From positions 1-15,517 of the forward strand of contig QHRT01000255.1 of NCBI GenBank assembly GCA_003220195.1: a DNA stretch of 15,517 nt, given 5' to 3'. A program made the position numbers and the translations under genes. This DNA is from Candidatus Rokuibacteriota bacterium. GTDB lineage: Bacteria > Methylomirabilota > Methylomirabilia > Rokubacteriales > CSP1-6. Position 1 is the first letter of the stretch. Each line of letters opens with the position of its first letter. This document shows, one piece after another, positions 6,675 through 14,803 of the stretch. The notes beneath the pieces are model-generated. The model saw only the letters and a list, made by a program, of their open reading frames with translations, made no database searches and was not told the DNA's origin.

Positions 6675-8281
6675 GCCGAGCCTTGATCGACAGCGGCCAC
6701 TACGAGGAGGCCGAGGTGTGCATCGTCGGCGCCGGGATTGCCGGGGGCATCATGGCCTTCGAGCTGGCGCGACGCGGGGTGAAGGTTCTCGTGCTGGAGT
6801 CCGGGCCGCGGCATGACTTCCGCCGGCGGTTCGAGGACATGCGGCAGTTTCTCCGCGGCGAAAACCCATGGCGGACCCTTCCGCCGGAGATGGACCGTTA
6901 CACGTTCAGCGGGAGCGTCCCTTACTTTCTCGACTACAACCGGGCCCGGGGCGTGGGGGGAAGCAGCCTCGGGTGGGAAGGATACGCGCTCAGGTTTCAC
7001 GCGAACGACTTCCGGATGCGGAGCCTTTACGGCGTTGCCGAGGATTGGCCGATCACCTACGAAGATCTGGAGCCGTATTACGCCGCCGCCGAGACCGCTC
7101 TCGGCGTCGCGGGAGCCCAGGATGATCCGTGGGGGTCGTTCCGGAGCAGCTCATTTCCGCTCCCGCCGTTCGCCTTCAGCTACTCGGACGGAATGTTCGC
7201 CAGGGCGTGCGAGCGGGTCGGGATCGTTCTCCATCACCTGCCACAGGCGAGGAATTCCGTCGCCTATGCCGGCCGATCGCAGTGCCGGGCATGCGGGACC
7301 TGCAACGTCTGCCCCACCGGCGCCAAGGCAAGCGTGGACCTCACTCACATTCCGCAGGCCGAGGCCACCGGAAACGCCAGGGTGCTGACGGATGCCACGG
7401 TCCTTCGGCTCGAGGTGGACCGATCGAGTCGTGTCGAGAGTGTCGTCTACGCGGGACGGGACCGGCGAGAACATCGAGTGTCGGCCCCGCTCTTCGTCAT
7501 CGCCGCCGGGGCCGTCGAGACGGCGCGCCTCCTCCTGCTGTCGGCTTCCGAGAGTTCGCCCACCGGACTCGCCAATGCAAACGGGCTGGTGGGCAAGTAT
7601 TTCATGTGCCATCCCGTGATCGACATCACGGGCCGCCTGCCCGAGAAGGTCTATCCCTACCGCGTCGGCTTCTCAACCGCCATGACCCGCCAGTTCGCCG
7701 TTGACCGGGATCGGGCGCGTCAGGGCGCCTTCTACCTCGAGTTCCTTAACTTCCCGACGGATGGCCAGCCGGAGGAGCTCGCGGTCGCGAGCGGCAAATG
7801 GGGGGAGGCGCTACGGCGGCATGTCGAGACGGAGTTCGGGCACACGGTGGGTATTCGTGTGTACTGCGAGCATCTGCCTGACCCGAGGAATTCCGTCGCT
7901 CTGAATCCCCAGGTCAAGGACCACTTTGCCAACGCTGCGCCGCACATCACCTGTAACATCGGCCGCCCAGAGCGCGCGACGCTGGCCGAGGCGGCGACAG
8001 TCGCCAAGAGGATTCTGGAAGCCATGGGGGCCTCCCGGATCCAGTCGAGCGAACTGCGCCTGGCCGCCCACCAGATCGGAACGCACAGGATGGGCGGAGA
8101 CCCTCGCACCAGCGTCGTCGACAGCACTCTCCGCGCCCATGATGTTCCCAACCTCTACCTGGTAGGGAGCGGATGTCTCGTCACCAGCAGCTCTTCGCCC
8201 CCGGGGCTGACCACCGCGGCGCTGGCCATCAGGGCGTCCGAGCATATCGCCTCGCTCGGGCGCCGCGCGGCAGGCGCCTGA
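6671..8281 (+). CDS. GMC-family FAD dehydrogenase catalytic subunit with four-cysteine motif
   Basis: A 536-residue flavoprotein. Residues 16-25 (VCIVGAGIAG) are the dinucleotide fold with G20, G22 and G25, and E43 is the expected ribose-binding acid. The GMC signature region reads RGVGGSSLGWEGYALRF. C205-x2-C208-x2-C211-x2-C214-P is a candidate iron-sulfur site, like the cluster in FAD-dependent glucose dehydrogenase. The C-terminal domain has HQIGTHRMGGDPRTSVVD (H467, H472) and NLYLVGSGCLVTSSSSPPG. The usual catalytic Asn of the NPTLT-type motif appears to be Pro (SPPGLTT). It likely oxidises a sugar, polyol or other alcohol in the periplasm and passes electrons through the cluster to a cytochrome; no cytochrome gene is nearby. 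Export probably depends on the overlapping small subunit. The substrate is not predictable from the sequence. Confidence 0.9.
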   Translation: MSRALIDSGHYEEAEVCIVGAGIAGGIMAFELARRGVKVLVLESGPRHDFRRRFEDMRQFLRGENPWRTLPPEMDRYTFSGSVPYFLDYNRARGVGGSSLGWEGYALRFHANDFRMRSLYGVAEDWPITYEDLEPYYAAAETALGVAGAQDDPWGSFRSSSFPLPPFAFSYSDGMFARACERVGIVLHHLPQARNSVAYAGRSQCRACGTCNVCPTGAKASVDLTHIPQAEATGNARVLTDATVLRLEVDRSSRVESVVYAGRDRREHRVSAPLFVIAAGAVETARLLLLSASESSPTGLANANGLVGKYFMCHPVIDITGRLPEKVYPYRVGFSTAMTRQFAVDRDRARQGAFYLEFLNFPTDGQPEELAVASGKWGEALRRHVETEFGHTVGIRVYCEHLPDPRNSVALNPQVKDHFANAAPHITCNIGRPERATLAEAATVAKRILEAMGASRIQSSELRLAAHQIGTHRMGGDPRTSVVDSTLRAHDVPNLYLVGSGCLVTSSSSPPGLTTAALAIRASEHIASLGRRAAGA

Positions 8282-8352
8282 CAGGCGCTCGGCCTGGCGG
8301 CGGACCCGCGCTCGCGCTCACCTGCTGTGGACCCCCGTCAGCACCGGGCAAG

Positions 8353-8377
8353 GCGCGCCGGCTTTGCGCCGGCGCGC
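8353..8377. terminator. GC-rich hairpin between convergent genes, possible bidirectional terminator
   Basis: GCGCGCCGGC-TTTGC-GCCGGCGCGC is a perfect ten-pair stem with a five-base loop, placed 71 nt past the GMC stop and 29 nt past the stop of the minus-strand gene ending at 8407. Its place between convergent genes suits a shared terminator. Neither side has a U-tract, so intrinsic termination would be inefficient. Confidence 0.4.
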
Positions 8378-8406
8378 GCATTCCGGCCGGGAACCGAGAC
8401 GGGCAA

Positions 8407-8877
8407 CTAACCTCCTTCGCCGGATCTGAAGGGAGTACAGAGGAATTGCGCCGTTCCGACGGTCAGGTTCTGCTCCGCGAGCTGATCGACAGCATGAACG
8501 GTTTCACCGACAGGAGGGCCAGAGGGAGTGATCTTGTAGCAATTCACGCCCTGGGATAGAGGGAAAACACGGAAGGGTTGCTCGCACCCTCCGCCGGGGA
8601 AGCACTTCGCCGCAACCTGCGTACAGACCAGGTGCGATCCCTTGACTGTCACAAGCTCACCGCCCGTGGAGGGACTGGGCGCGCCGTCGTGGAACCGGTC
8701 GAAGAGCCGCACCTGCTCGTTGAGGGGGTTGCTGGTAGTCTCGTAGCACTTGAAGTGCGATATCGCTAATCCAGCCTGGGCCTGCTGTCCAGCGTCAATG
8801 CCCCAGGCGCCCATCCCGATCAGCGCCGCCACCGCAAGGATCAGAACCTTACGCCACGATACTCCGCGATCTCTCAT
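8407..8877 (-). CDS. Small secreted six-cysteine repeat protein, copy A
   Basis: A 156-residue protein of unknown function. The open frame reaches 9030, but GGAGG followed by CGAGCT then ATG fixes the start at 8877, and the paralogue starts at the same point. Residues 1-35 form a Sec-type signal peptide (RKVLILAVAALIGMGAWG, cleavage likely after AQA). The mature part has six cysteines and two half-repeats: HFKCYETTSNPLNEQVRLFD...HLVCTQV and NCYKITPSGPPVGETVHAVD...FLC. It is closely related to copy B at 9031-9504 at protein and DNA level. The even number of cysteines suggests disulfide bonds outside the cytoplasm. I have an impression of other secreted proteins with such CY...DQF...C repeats, but assign no function. 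It is the downstream copy of the pair and may share the promoter of copy B. Confidence 0.8.
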   Translation of the reverse strand: MRDRGVSWRKVLILAVAALIGMGAWGIDAGQQAQAGLAISHFKCYETTSNPLNEQVRLFDRFHDGAPSPSTGGELVTVKGSHLVCTQVAAKCFPGGGCEQPFRVFPLSQGVNCYKITPSGPPVGETVHAVDQLAEQNLTVGTAQFLCTPFRSGEGG

Positions 8878-9030
8878 AGCTCGCCTCCGCTCTCCCACTT
8901 GGGTGGATGATTCCGGTTTAGCGCGATCCGCCCAGAGCCACTTCTGTTGCGGGTGGACGCTCGCCGCTTCGGTCCTCCCCCGTCGGCGCCGGGCAACGCG
9001 CGTGTTCGGGCCGGGAACTAGGACAGGCAA

Positions 9031-9504
9031 CTAGCCGCCGTCGCCGAAGAGGGCTGGCGCACAGAAGAACTTCGCCTTTCCGACCTTCAGGTCATGCTCC
9101 CCGAACTGATCTTCAACAGGAACGGTTTCGTTGACGGGGGGACCCGAGGTGATCTTGTAGCAATTCACGCCGGCTGATCGACTGAATTCAATGGGAAGAA
9201 ACTCGCACCGTCCGGGGTCGCCAGGGAAGCACTTCGCGTAGACCTGCGTACAGACCAGGTGGGACCCCTTGACTGTCACAAGCTCACCGCCCGTTGAGGG
9301 ACTGGGCGGGCCGTCGTGGAACGGGTCGAAGACCCTCAGCGGCTCGTTGAGCGGCGTGCCGGTAGTCTCGTAGCACTTGAAGTGGGGGATCGAGATCCCA
9401 GCCTGGGCCTCCTGTCCAGCGTAAATGCCCCAGGCGCCCATCCCGACGAGCACCGCCACCACCAGGATCAGAACCTTCCGCTTCGACATTCCGCGATCTC
9501 TCAT
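9031..9504 (-). CDS. Small secreted six-cysteine repeat protein, copy B
   Basis: A 157-residue paralogue of the gene at 8407-8877. The start at 9504 is chosen for the GGAGG six nt upstream; the in-frame ATG at 9525 lies ahead of this site. The signal peptide (RKVLILVVAVLVGMGAWG, ending AGQEAQA) matches copy A almost residue for residue. The mature region has the same six cysteines. The internal repeat is clearer here: CYETTGTPLNEPLRVFDPF in the first half against CYKITSGPPVNETVPVEDQF in the second. Copies differ mainly around the fourth cysteine (GDPGRCEFLPIEF in B, a shorter GGGCEQPFRVF in A). It is the upstream copy, so transcription likely starts before it; a promoter candidate is at 9814-9842. 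Function is unknown; a periplasmic or extracellular binding role is only a guess. Confidence 0.82.
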   Translation of the reverse strand: MRDRGMSKRKVLILVVAVLVGMGAWGIYAGQEAQAGISIPHFKCYETTGTPLNEPLRVFDPFHDGPPSPSTGGELVTVKGSHLVCTQVYAKCFPGDPGRCEFLPIEFSRSAGVNCYKITSGPPVNETVPVEDQFGEHDLKVGKAKFFCAPALFGDGG

Positions 9505-9907
9505 AGTTCGCCTCCGCTTTCCCACGTGAGTGGATGTGTCCGTTTCCGGCGACGACCCGCGACCGGCGCCAGCTTCGGGGCGGGCCTCTGGCCGGCGGGG
9601 ATTCAGAAGGCAAGGCCCCGTCTCGAAGATTCAGGAACAGTGAAGAGGATCGGGAGCGCAGGGATCGCATCGGTTCACCTCGTTCGTCGGGCGGGAGAAC
9701 CGGTCCCGGGGGGCGCCCTCGTAAAACCTTTCTCTGGTCTTAGTGACGCACGGATCAAACCGTCGCCATCAGCGCGCGACGGCAGACCGGCAGAGGCGTC
9801 GTCAACGGACGTCACGGTACGCAGAGGGCGAGGAGGTGTCAACGCATCGTGCGCTAACATCTCGCTCACCTGGCGCGCCCGGTCGCCGATGGCGGCCGAC
9901 AACACAG
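9505..9907. other. Intergenic region without a credible gene
   Basis: About 400 nt between the aldolase stop and copy B. It holds the conserved leader of copy B (to about 9540) and a promoter candidate at 9814-9842. Open frames crossing it on both strands are Arg/Pro-rich shadows without family resemblance or ribosome sites. I see no tRNA, repeat or clear terminator for the operon ending at 9908. Confidence 0.6.
9814..9842 (-). promoter_or_regulatory. Candidate promoter reading toward the six-cysteine genes
   Basis: On the minus strand a perfect TTGACA (9842-9837) is followed after 17 nt by TACCGT (9819-9814), a three-of-six -10. It would start near 9807 and leave an unusually long leader of about 300 nt before the ATG at 9504. 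The -35 is strong but the -10 is weak. Confidence 0.3.
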
Positions 9908-10690
9908 CTAGCCGCGCGCCTCGGCCACCTGTGCCTGCATCGACTTCAATATCCGGACCTCGGGCGAGGGCGCGCAGTTGCAGTAGCCGACGCCGAGCTC
10001 GCGCAGCTGCTTGGCGTTGCGCGGCAGCGCCGCGTGGTTCATCGGCAGCGCGAGGCGCGCAACGCTGCCCTTCCTGATCGCGTCGGAGACGCGCTGCACG
10101 GCCGCGAGCATCTTCGGATGGTCCGCCGTGCCGGCGACGCCGAGGGCGCGTGACATGTCGGACGGTCCGATCGCGATGATGTCGATGCCCTCGGTCGAGG
10201 CGATCGCATCGATGTCGTCGAGCGCGGGCAGGTCCTCGATCATCACCGCGAGCGTGATCTCGCGGTTCGACTGCTCCATGTGCTCCTTGAGCGGAATCTT
10301 CCCGAAGTCCGACGCGCGCGACGCTCCGGCCATGCCGCGATCGCCGAGCGGCGCGTAGCGCACCGCGTTCGCCGCTTCGCGCGCGGCGGCCGCATTGCTG
10401 ATGTGCGGGACCTGGATGCCCTGCACGCCCATGTCGAGCAGGCGCAGGATGAACGCCGGATCGAAGCCGGGCGTGCGCACGATCGGCGTGATGCCCACGC
10501 GCTCGGCGGCCATCACCATCAGCTGGATGTCCCGGAGATCGAAGCTCGTGTGCTCCATGTCGATGAACGCGGCGTCGAACCCGGCGTGCCCGATGATCTC
10601 GACGATCTGGGGGTCGGCGATGCCGCCGGTGTAGGTGCCGAGCGCGAGTCCACCTTCTTTCAGGATCTTCTTGACTCGATTCGGTCTCAT
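9908..10690 (-). CDS. HpcH/HpaI-family metal-dependent (class II) aldolase
   Basis: A 260-residue protein of typical family length. It would cleave or form 2-keto-3-deoxy acids using pyruvate as donor, in the cytoplasm. Key residues match HpaI: the catalytic His in FIDMEH (H47), the pyruvate-binding Arg in TPIVRTPG (R72), the metal-binding Glu in MIED (E151), and the metal-binding Asp in IGPSDMS (D177). The loop after GVQGIQVPHI, normally VPM/VPK type, is consistent with the family. GAGGAG lies 6 nt before the ATG at 10690. It is the last gene of an operon with a sugar-type ABC importer, 31 nt after the binding protein, suggesting that the imported compound is turned into a 2-keto-3-deoxy acid and cleaved (inference). 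Candidates include 2-keto-3-deoxy-rhamnonate or -glucarate aldolases; the sequence does not choose among them. Confidence 0.9.
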   Translation of the reverse strand: MRPNRVKKILKEGGLALGTYTGGIADPQIVEIIGHAGFDAAFIDMEHTSFDLRDIQLMVMAAERVGITPIVRTPGFDPAFILRLLDMGVQGIQVPHISNAAAAREAANAVRYAPLGDRGMAGASRASDFGKIPLKEHMEQSNREITLAVMIEDLPALDDIDAIASTEGIDIIAIGPSDMSRALGVAGTADHPKMLAAVQRVSDAIRKGSVARLALPMNHAALPRNAKQLRELGVGYCNCAPSPEVRILKSMQAQVAEARG

Positions 10691-10721
10691 CTCGTTCTCC
10701 TCGGAGCCAGCGGGCGGGCCA

Positions 10722-12021
10722 CTACCCCTGCTGATGCCGCGCGTAGATCTCGGCGACCTTCTTGTGCGCCTCGACGACCGCCTTCTCGACGTTCCAGCTC
10801 TCGACCAGCACCCGGTGCATCATGCGGCCGATGGTGTAGGTCGCGAGCACCTCGCCTGCCGCGGCATTCATGCTGCCGGGAGAAGGGAACTGGCGGCCGC
10901 GCTCGAGCATCCCCCGCCAGTGCTGGAAGACCGGGCGCTTCCAGAACTTGGAGTCGTACATGTTCTTGTACGGCGGTCCCCAGCGGCCGTCGCCTTCCTC
11001 GATCATGACCCGCAGATTCTCCGGGGCCATCCAGTACTCGGCCAGCCCCTTGGCGACTTCCGGGTAGGGGTTGTGCTTGAAGAGCAGCCACTCGGCGGTC
11101 GTGAGCTCCTCGATGGCGCCCGCCGGGCCCGCTGGCACCGGCATCAGGCCCGTGATGTTGTAGAGCTCCTTGTCGGACTCCGCCAGATGGGCGTAGATGC
11201 TGGTGGGATTCAGGACGAAGACCACCTGACGTGACTGATAGGCCTTGTTGTTGCCGGTGTTGTCCCACGAGATCGCGCCCTTCGGGATGATCTTGTGCTT
11301 GTTGAACATGTCCGCAATCAGCTGGACGGCGGCGATCGTGCCCCGGGAGTGGAGCGCCACGGTCTTGTTGTCCGCCTCGACGAGCTTGCCGCCGTAACAC
11401 CAGATCATGTTCATGACGTTGTTGTCGGTATCGTTTTGCAGCCCCAGACACAGGCCAAAGCCGGTGAGCTTGGGGGGCTTCTGCAGCTTCTTGCAGACCT
11501 CGACGAACTCGTCCCATGTCTTGGGGTAGTCGACCTTCGCCGCTTCGAGGAGATCCATGCGAGTGACCACCGGCCACGGGCTGATCGACTGCGGCACGCC
11601 GTACGCCTTGCCTTGCTGCATGACGCTCGGCATGCAGATGGGAAAGAGTCCCCCCTGCAGCTTCTGCATCTTGTTGACGAGCTCGGTCACTTCCAGGAGG
11701 TGGCCCTGCGAGCGGTAGAGCTGAACGTATCCGCCACCCAGACGGGTGATATCGGGAGGGTTCCCGGCTTCCAGCGCCGCCACCAGCTTGGGAACGAGCT
11801 GCGGACCCCCGATGATCTGATAGTCGACCTCGCTGTCCTTGATCCCCGCCTGCTTGGCGTAGGCTCTTGTCGACTTGAGGGGCGAGCGCGGCGGGATTCC
11901 AGACGACGAGCTTCGCCTGGCGTGCCGCGTGGGCTCGGCGCGAGAGCCACCACGGGGCGGTCGCTGTCAAGACCGTGGCCGTCTTCGCCGCCTGCTGCAA
12001 GATCGCGCGTCGTGTGAACAT
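10722..12021 (-). pseudogene. Family-1 ABC solute-binding protein, Tat signal, single frameshift
   Basis: Two adjoining frames make one protein. The first, from ATG 12021, gives a Tat signal (FTRRAILQQAAKTATVL...SRRAHA) and the mature start KLVVWNPAALAPQVD. The second frame then carries RAYAKQAGIKDSEVDYQIIG and continues through GNPPDITRLGGGYVQLY to the stop at 10722. The switch falls within about 11860-11880, near the codons for VDK. Removing one base there gives about 432 residues, the normal size for MalE/UgpB-like (SBP_bac_1) proteins. After the shift more than 370 residues remain clean, which argues for a recent mutation or a sequencing error rather than decay. It would be the periplasmic receptor for the permeases encoded 10 nt upstream. 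If the frameshift is real, export of a full receptor would fail, since the second frame has no signal peptide. Confidence 0.82.
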
Positions 12022-12031
12022 CGTCGGCCTC

Positions 12032-12877
12032 CTATCCTTTCACGCCTCCGAGCGTCAACCCCTTCACCACCCAGCGCTGGAAGAGAAGAAACATGAGCAC
12101 CGGGGGCAGAGCGCTCATGACGGTGGACGCCATCAGCGGGCCCCAGAAGAACACGTCCTGCGACATGAAGTTCACCAGGCCCGTGGTCACCGTCCGCGCA
12201 CTCGTGGTGCTGGTGAACACGTGCGCGTACAGAAATTCATTCCAGGCGTGCGTGAACGAGAAGAACGTCACCACGACCAGAGCGGGAAGTGACATCGGCA
12301 GCACAATACGCACGAGCGCACTCACGCGGTTGCACCCGTCCACCCGCGCCGCTTCCTCCAGCTCCACGGGGACGGACTTGAAATACCCCATGAGCAACCA
12401 GGTGCAGAACGGCACGTCGAAGCCCAGGTACGCGATGATGAGGCCGTGCAGGCTATCGGTGAGGCGAAGGACGCTCATCAGGGCAAACATGGGGATGAAG
12501 AGTAATGAGGTGGGAACGAGGTACGTGAACACGAGGCCCCGCGCCAGGAGCGCTCGACCAGGGAAATTGAGCCGGGCAATGGCATACGCTCCCAGGACGG
12601 CGATGACCATGGACAGCACCGTCGAGCCCACGGCGACCGCCACGCTGTTGCGCAGATAGAGCATATAAGGTGTCTCGCGAAACACGGTGGCGTAGTTGTT
12701 CAGCGTGGGCCGCTGGGGTATCAGGGTGGCCTCGTACCCGTAAATTTCCTTGTCGTGCTTGAGGGACGTGGCGATCATCCAGTAGAACGGGATCGCCGTC
12801 CAGAGCAGCATCAGCACCAGTACGCCGTTCCCCACGCCCTGCAGCGCGCGACGCTGCGTGCTCGTCCGGATCGCCAT
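12032..12877 (-). CDS. MalG-type ABC transporter permease
   Basis: A 281-residue inner-membrane protein with about six hydrophobic segments, the first at residues 17-37 (GNGVLVLMLLWTAIPFYWMI). The cytoplasmic EAA loop that docks the ATPase is clear: EEAARVDGCNRVSALVRIVLP from residue 174, with the conserved Gly at 181. The N-terminal region ATLIPQRPTLNNYATVFRET and C-terminal WVVKGLTLGGVKG are typical of MalG/UgpE-type sugar importers. It lies three nt after the MalF-type gene and 10 nt before the binding protein, so one transcript is expected. It imports a carbohydrate or related polyol together with these partners; the ATPase gene is not in the window. Confidence 0.93.
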   Translation of the reverse strand: MAIRTSTQRRALQGVGNGVLVLMLLWTAIPFYWMIATSLKHDKEIYGYEATLIPQRPTLNNYATVFRETPYMLYLRNSVAVAVGSTVLSMVIAVLGAYAIARLNFPGRALLARGLVFTYLVPTSLLFIPMFALMSVLRLTDSLHGLIIAYLGFDVPFCTWLLMGYFKSVPVELEEAARVDGCNRVSALVRIVLPMSLPALVVVTFFSFTHAWNEFLYAHVFTSTTSARTVTTGLVNFMSQDVFFWGPLMASTVMSALPPVLMFLLFQRWVVKGLTLGGVKG

Positions 12878-12880
12878 GGC

Positions 12881-13840
12881 CTAGTCCCCCGCCTTCTCGC
12901 GCAGCATGCGGCGCGTCAGGAACACGATGAAGACGACCAGGATGGGGAAGAAGATCAGCGACACGGCGGCCCCCATCCCCAGGCGCTGGGCGCCGCCGAG
13001 CGCCAGGTGATAGGCCAGCACGGAAAAGATCATCGTGCGATCGGCGGGCCCGCCGTTCGTCAGGACCAGGACGAACTGGATCGCCGCCGAGGTCAGGATG
13101 GCCGACAGCATCACCGCCGTGATGAAGATCGGCCGCAACCGGGGCAGCGTGATGTAGGAGAACTGCTGCAGCACGGACGCCCCGTCGATCTCCGCCGCCT
13201 CGTAGAGTTCTTTGGGTATCGCCTGCAGGCCGGCCAGAAAGCTCATGGTGAAGAACGGCGTGCCCTGCCAGACCACCACCACGATCACCGAGAACATGGC
13301 GAGGTGGGGGTTGGAAAGCCAGGAGATGGCCTCGTCGATCAGGCTCAGGCGCACCAGGACGTTGTTGATGAGGCCACTGGCATCGTCGAAGATCCAGCGC
13401 CAGTTGAGGGCCGACATCACCGTCGGAATGGCCCACGGAATGAGCAGAAAGGTGCGAAACAGGTTATTGCAGAAGCGCTCTTGATTGAGCACCAGCGCCA
13501 TGCCGAGCCCGAGGACGAATTTGACCCCCACGCCGACTGCGGTGTAGACGACGGTATTGAAAACCGTACGCAGGAACTGTTCGCTGTTGAACAGCTCGCG
13601 GTAATTCTCGAGCCCGATGAAGCGCCCCGGGGCGCCGGCGGTTTTCGCCTGGAATGTCATCACGATGGCGCTGGCAAAGGGATAGGCGACCAGGCCCAGG
13701 ATGACCAGGAGCGCCGGGAGCAGGAACAGGTAGCCGAGCGTCGCATCGCGCAACAGGAAGCGCTGCACCCTGTCGCGCCGCCAGCGCAATCCGCGCCGAG
13801 ACGATGGAAGGGGAAGACTGACAGTCGTCGGCGTGGCCAT
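12881..13840 (-). CDS. MalF-type ABC transporter permease
   Basis: A 319-residue inner-membrane protein starting at ATG 13840, with GGGAGG 10 nt upstream. The open frame runs on to 15223, but that part is antisense to two plus-strand genes and has no membrane-protein character, so it is excluded. A polar N-terminus with RRDRVQRFL leads into the first membrane segment LGYLFLLPALLVILGLVAYP. The EAA loop is ELYEAAEIDGASVLQQFSYI (E214 to G220) followed by TLPRLRP. IGLENYRELF and TNGGPADRTMIFSVLAY are family landmarks of MalF/UgpA-type subunits. First gene of the importer-aldolase operon; the promoter candidate is at 13893-13921. Confidence 0.92.
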   Translation of the reverse strand: MATPTTVSLPLPSSRRGLRWRRDRVQRFLLRDATLGYLFLLPALLVILGLVAYPFASAIVMTFQAKTAGAPGRFIGLENYRELFNSEQFLRTVFNTVVYTAVGVGVKFVLGLGMALVLNQERFCNNLFRTFLLIPWAIPTVMSALNWRWIFDDASGLINNVLVRLSLIDEAISWLSNPHLAMFSVIVVVVWQGTPFFTMSFLAGLQAIPKELYEAAEIDGASVLQQFSYITLPRLRPIFITAVMLSAILTSAAIQFVLVLTNGGPADRTMIFSVLAYHLALGGAQRLGMGAAVSLIFFPILVVFIVFLTRRMLREKAGD

Positions 13841-13892
13841 CGCGCAATGTCCTCCCTTGGAGCGTTCGCGGACCCCCGCGACCGAGTGAATC

Positions 13893-13921
13893 CTGATACC
13901 AGACGGCGAGACGGGCTGCAA
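13893..13921 (-). promoter_or_regulatory. Candidate sigma-70 promoter for the importer-aldolase operon
   Basis: On the minus strand TTGCAG (13921-13916) is followed after 17 nt by TATCAG (13898-13893). The spacing is ideal, but matches are only three and four of six. The start would be near 13886, about 45 nt before the ATG at 13840, in the gap between divergent genes. Confidence 0.33.
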
Positions 13922-14005
13922 GGGTAATTCCAGTGGGCGATGCTCTGCTCTCGCGATACAGTTCGCCCGACGATCCCTGTCATGGCAATTCGAGCGGAGG
14001 TCATG

Positions 14006-14758
14006 ATGGAAACGACACGACGATCGGGGAGTCACGCAGAGCGTCATGGCCCTCACGACTGGGCGTCCGAGACGTACGTGGAAGAATGGGTGCGACGGCA
14101 GCAGTCCGAGGACGCCGAGCGGGCCGAGCGCTTCCAGCTGATGTGCGACCTGCTCCCGTTCCCCCGCGACGCGACCGTCACCATCCTGGACGTCGGCGCG
14201 GGCTACGGACCGGTCAGCAAGTTCATCCTCGACCGGTATTCTCACGCGACCTGCATCGCCCAGGACGGTTCGGAGCCGATGCTGCGGCACGCACGGGCAC
14301 TCATGGCGAGCTACGGAGAGCGCTTCAAGATTCATCGGTCGGATCTCTTCGACAAGAACTGGCTCCCGGGGGAGCCCGGTTCCTTCGACGCCATGGTTTC
14401 GTCGAGCTGCCTGCACAACCTTCGAGACTTCACGCGCATCAGCGAGATCTACCGCGAGATTCGCGCGCGCTTGACGCCGGGCGGCGTCTTCCTGAACGCG
14501 GACCTCGTCAACGCGCCGACGGCCGAGCTCGACGGACGATACGCCGACGTGACGGCCGCGCGACGCCAGCGTGAGGGCGCGTCGCCGCAGAGCGTCGAGG
14601 CGATGGTGCGCGAGGGACGCTCCGCCGCGGTGAAGACGCCGGGCCCTTTCCCCGCGACGCTCGACGAGCAGCTGGCGGCGTTGAGGGCCGCGGGGTTCAG
14701 AGAGGTCGATTGCTTCTGGAAGGATCTCCGCCGCGCGCTGTTCGGGGGCTACGTGTAG
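14006..14758 (+). CDS. Class I SAM-dependent methyltransferase
   Basis: A 250-residue protein from ATG 14006, five nt after GGAGG (13996-14000). The ATG at 14003 is too close to this site, and the in-frame ATG at 13940 lacks one. The SAM-binding motif I is ILDVGAGYGPVS, with an acidic residue at the end of the next strand (IAQDGSEPML). FDAMVSSSCLHNL is the motif II/IV region and LTPGGVFLNADLV motif III. It resembles Methyltransf_25/UbiE-like small-molecule methyltransferases. The C-terminal part (LDEQLAALRAAGFREVDCFW) is the usual lid-strand end of this group. It is divergent from the transporter operon and 45 nt upstream of the cyclase gene, with no context that reveals its substrate. Confidence 0.88.
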   Translation: METTRRSGSHAERHGPHDWASETYVEEWVRRQQSEDAERAERFQLMCDLLPFPRDATVTILDVGAGYGPVSKFILDRYSHATCIAQDGSEPMLRHARALMASYGERFKIHRSDLFDKNWLPGEPGSFDAMVSSSCLHNLRDFTRISEIYREIRARLTPGGVFLNADLVNAPTAELDGRYADVTAARRQREGASPQSVEAMVREGRSAAVKTPGPFPATLDEQLAALRAAGFREVDCFWKDLRRALFGGYV

Positions 14759-14803
14759 CGTCGGGGAGGTGGCTCCGCCCTTGTCCGCGGTACCATTCAC
14801 GCC

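Larger units (their letters stand above)
8330..9540. repeat. Tandem duplication carrying the two six-cysteine genes and their flanks
   Basis: The unit at about 8330-8910 is repeated at about 8975-9540 in the same orientation. Identity is high in the coding part: a 29-base run at 8639-8667 is identical at 9266-9294. It continues into both flanks. On the 3' side of the genes both copies keep a CCGGGCAA block and GGCAACTAG/GGCAACTAA near the stop. On the 5' side both keep the ribosome site and a CCAC-N4-GTGG mini-hairpin (8895-8906 and 9522-9533). Boundaries are estimated by eye. Confidence 0.75.

Noticed and set aside
9316..10077. 253-codon plus-strand frame across the intergenic region
   Set aside because: It overlaps copy B and the aldolase antisense, has no ribosome site and no recognisable domain.
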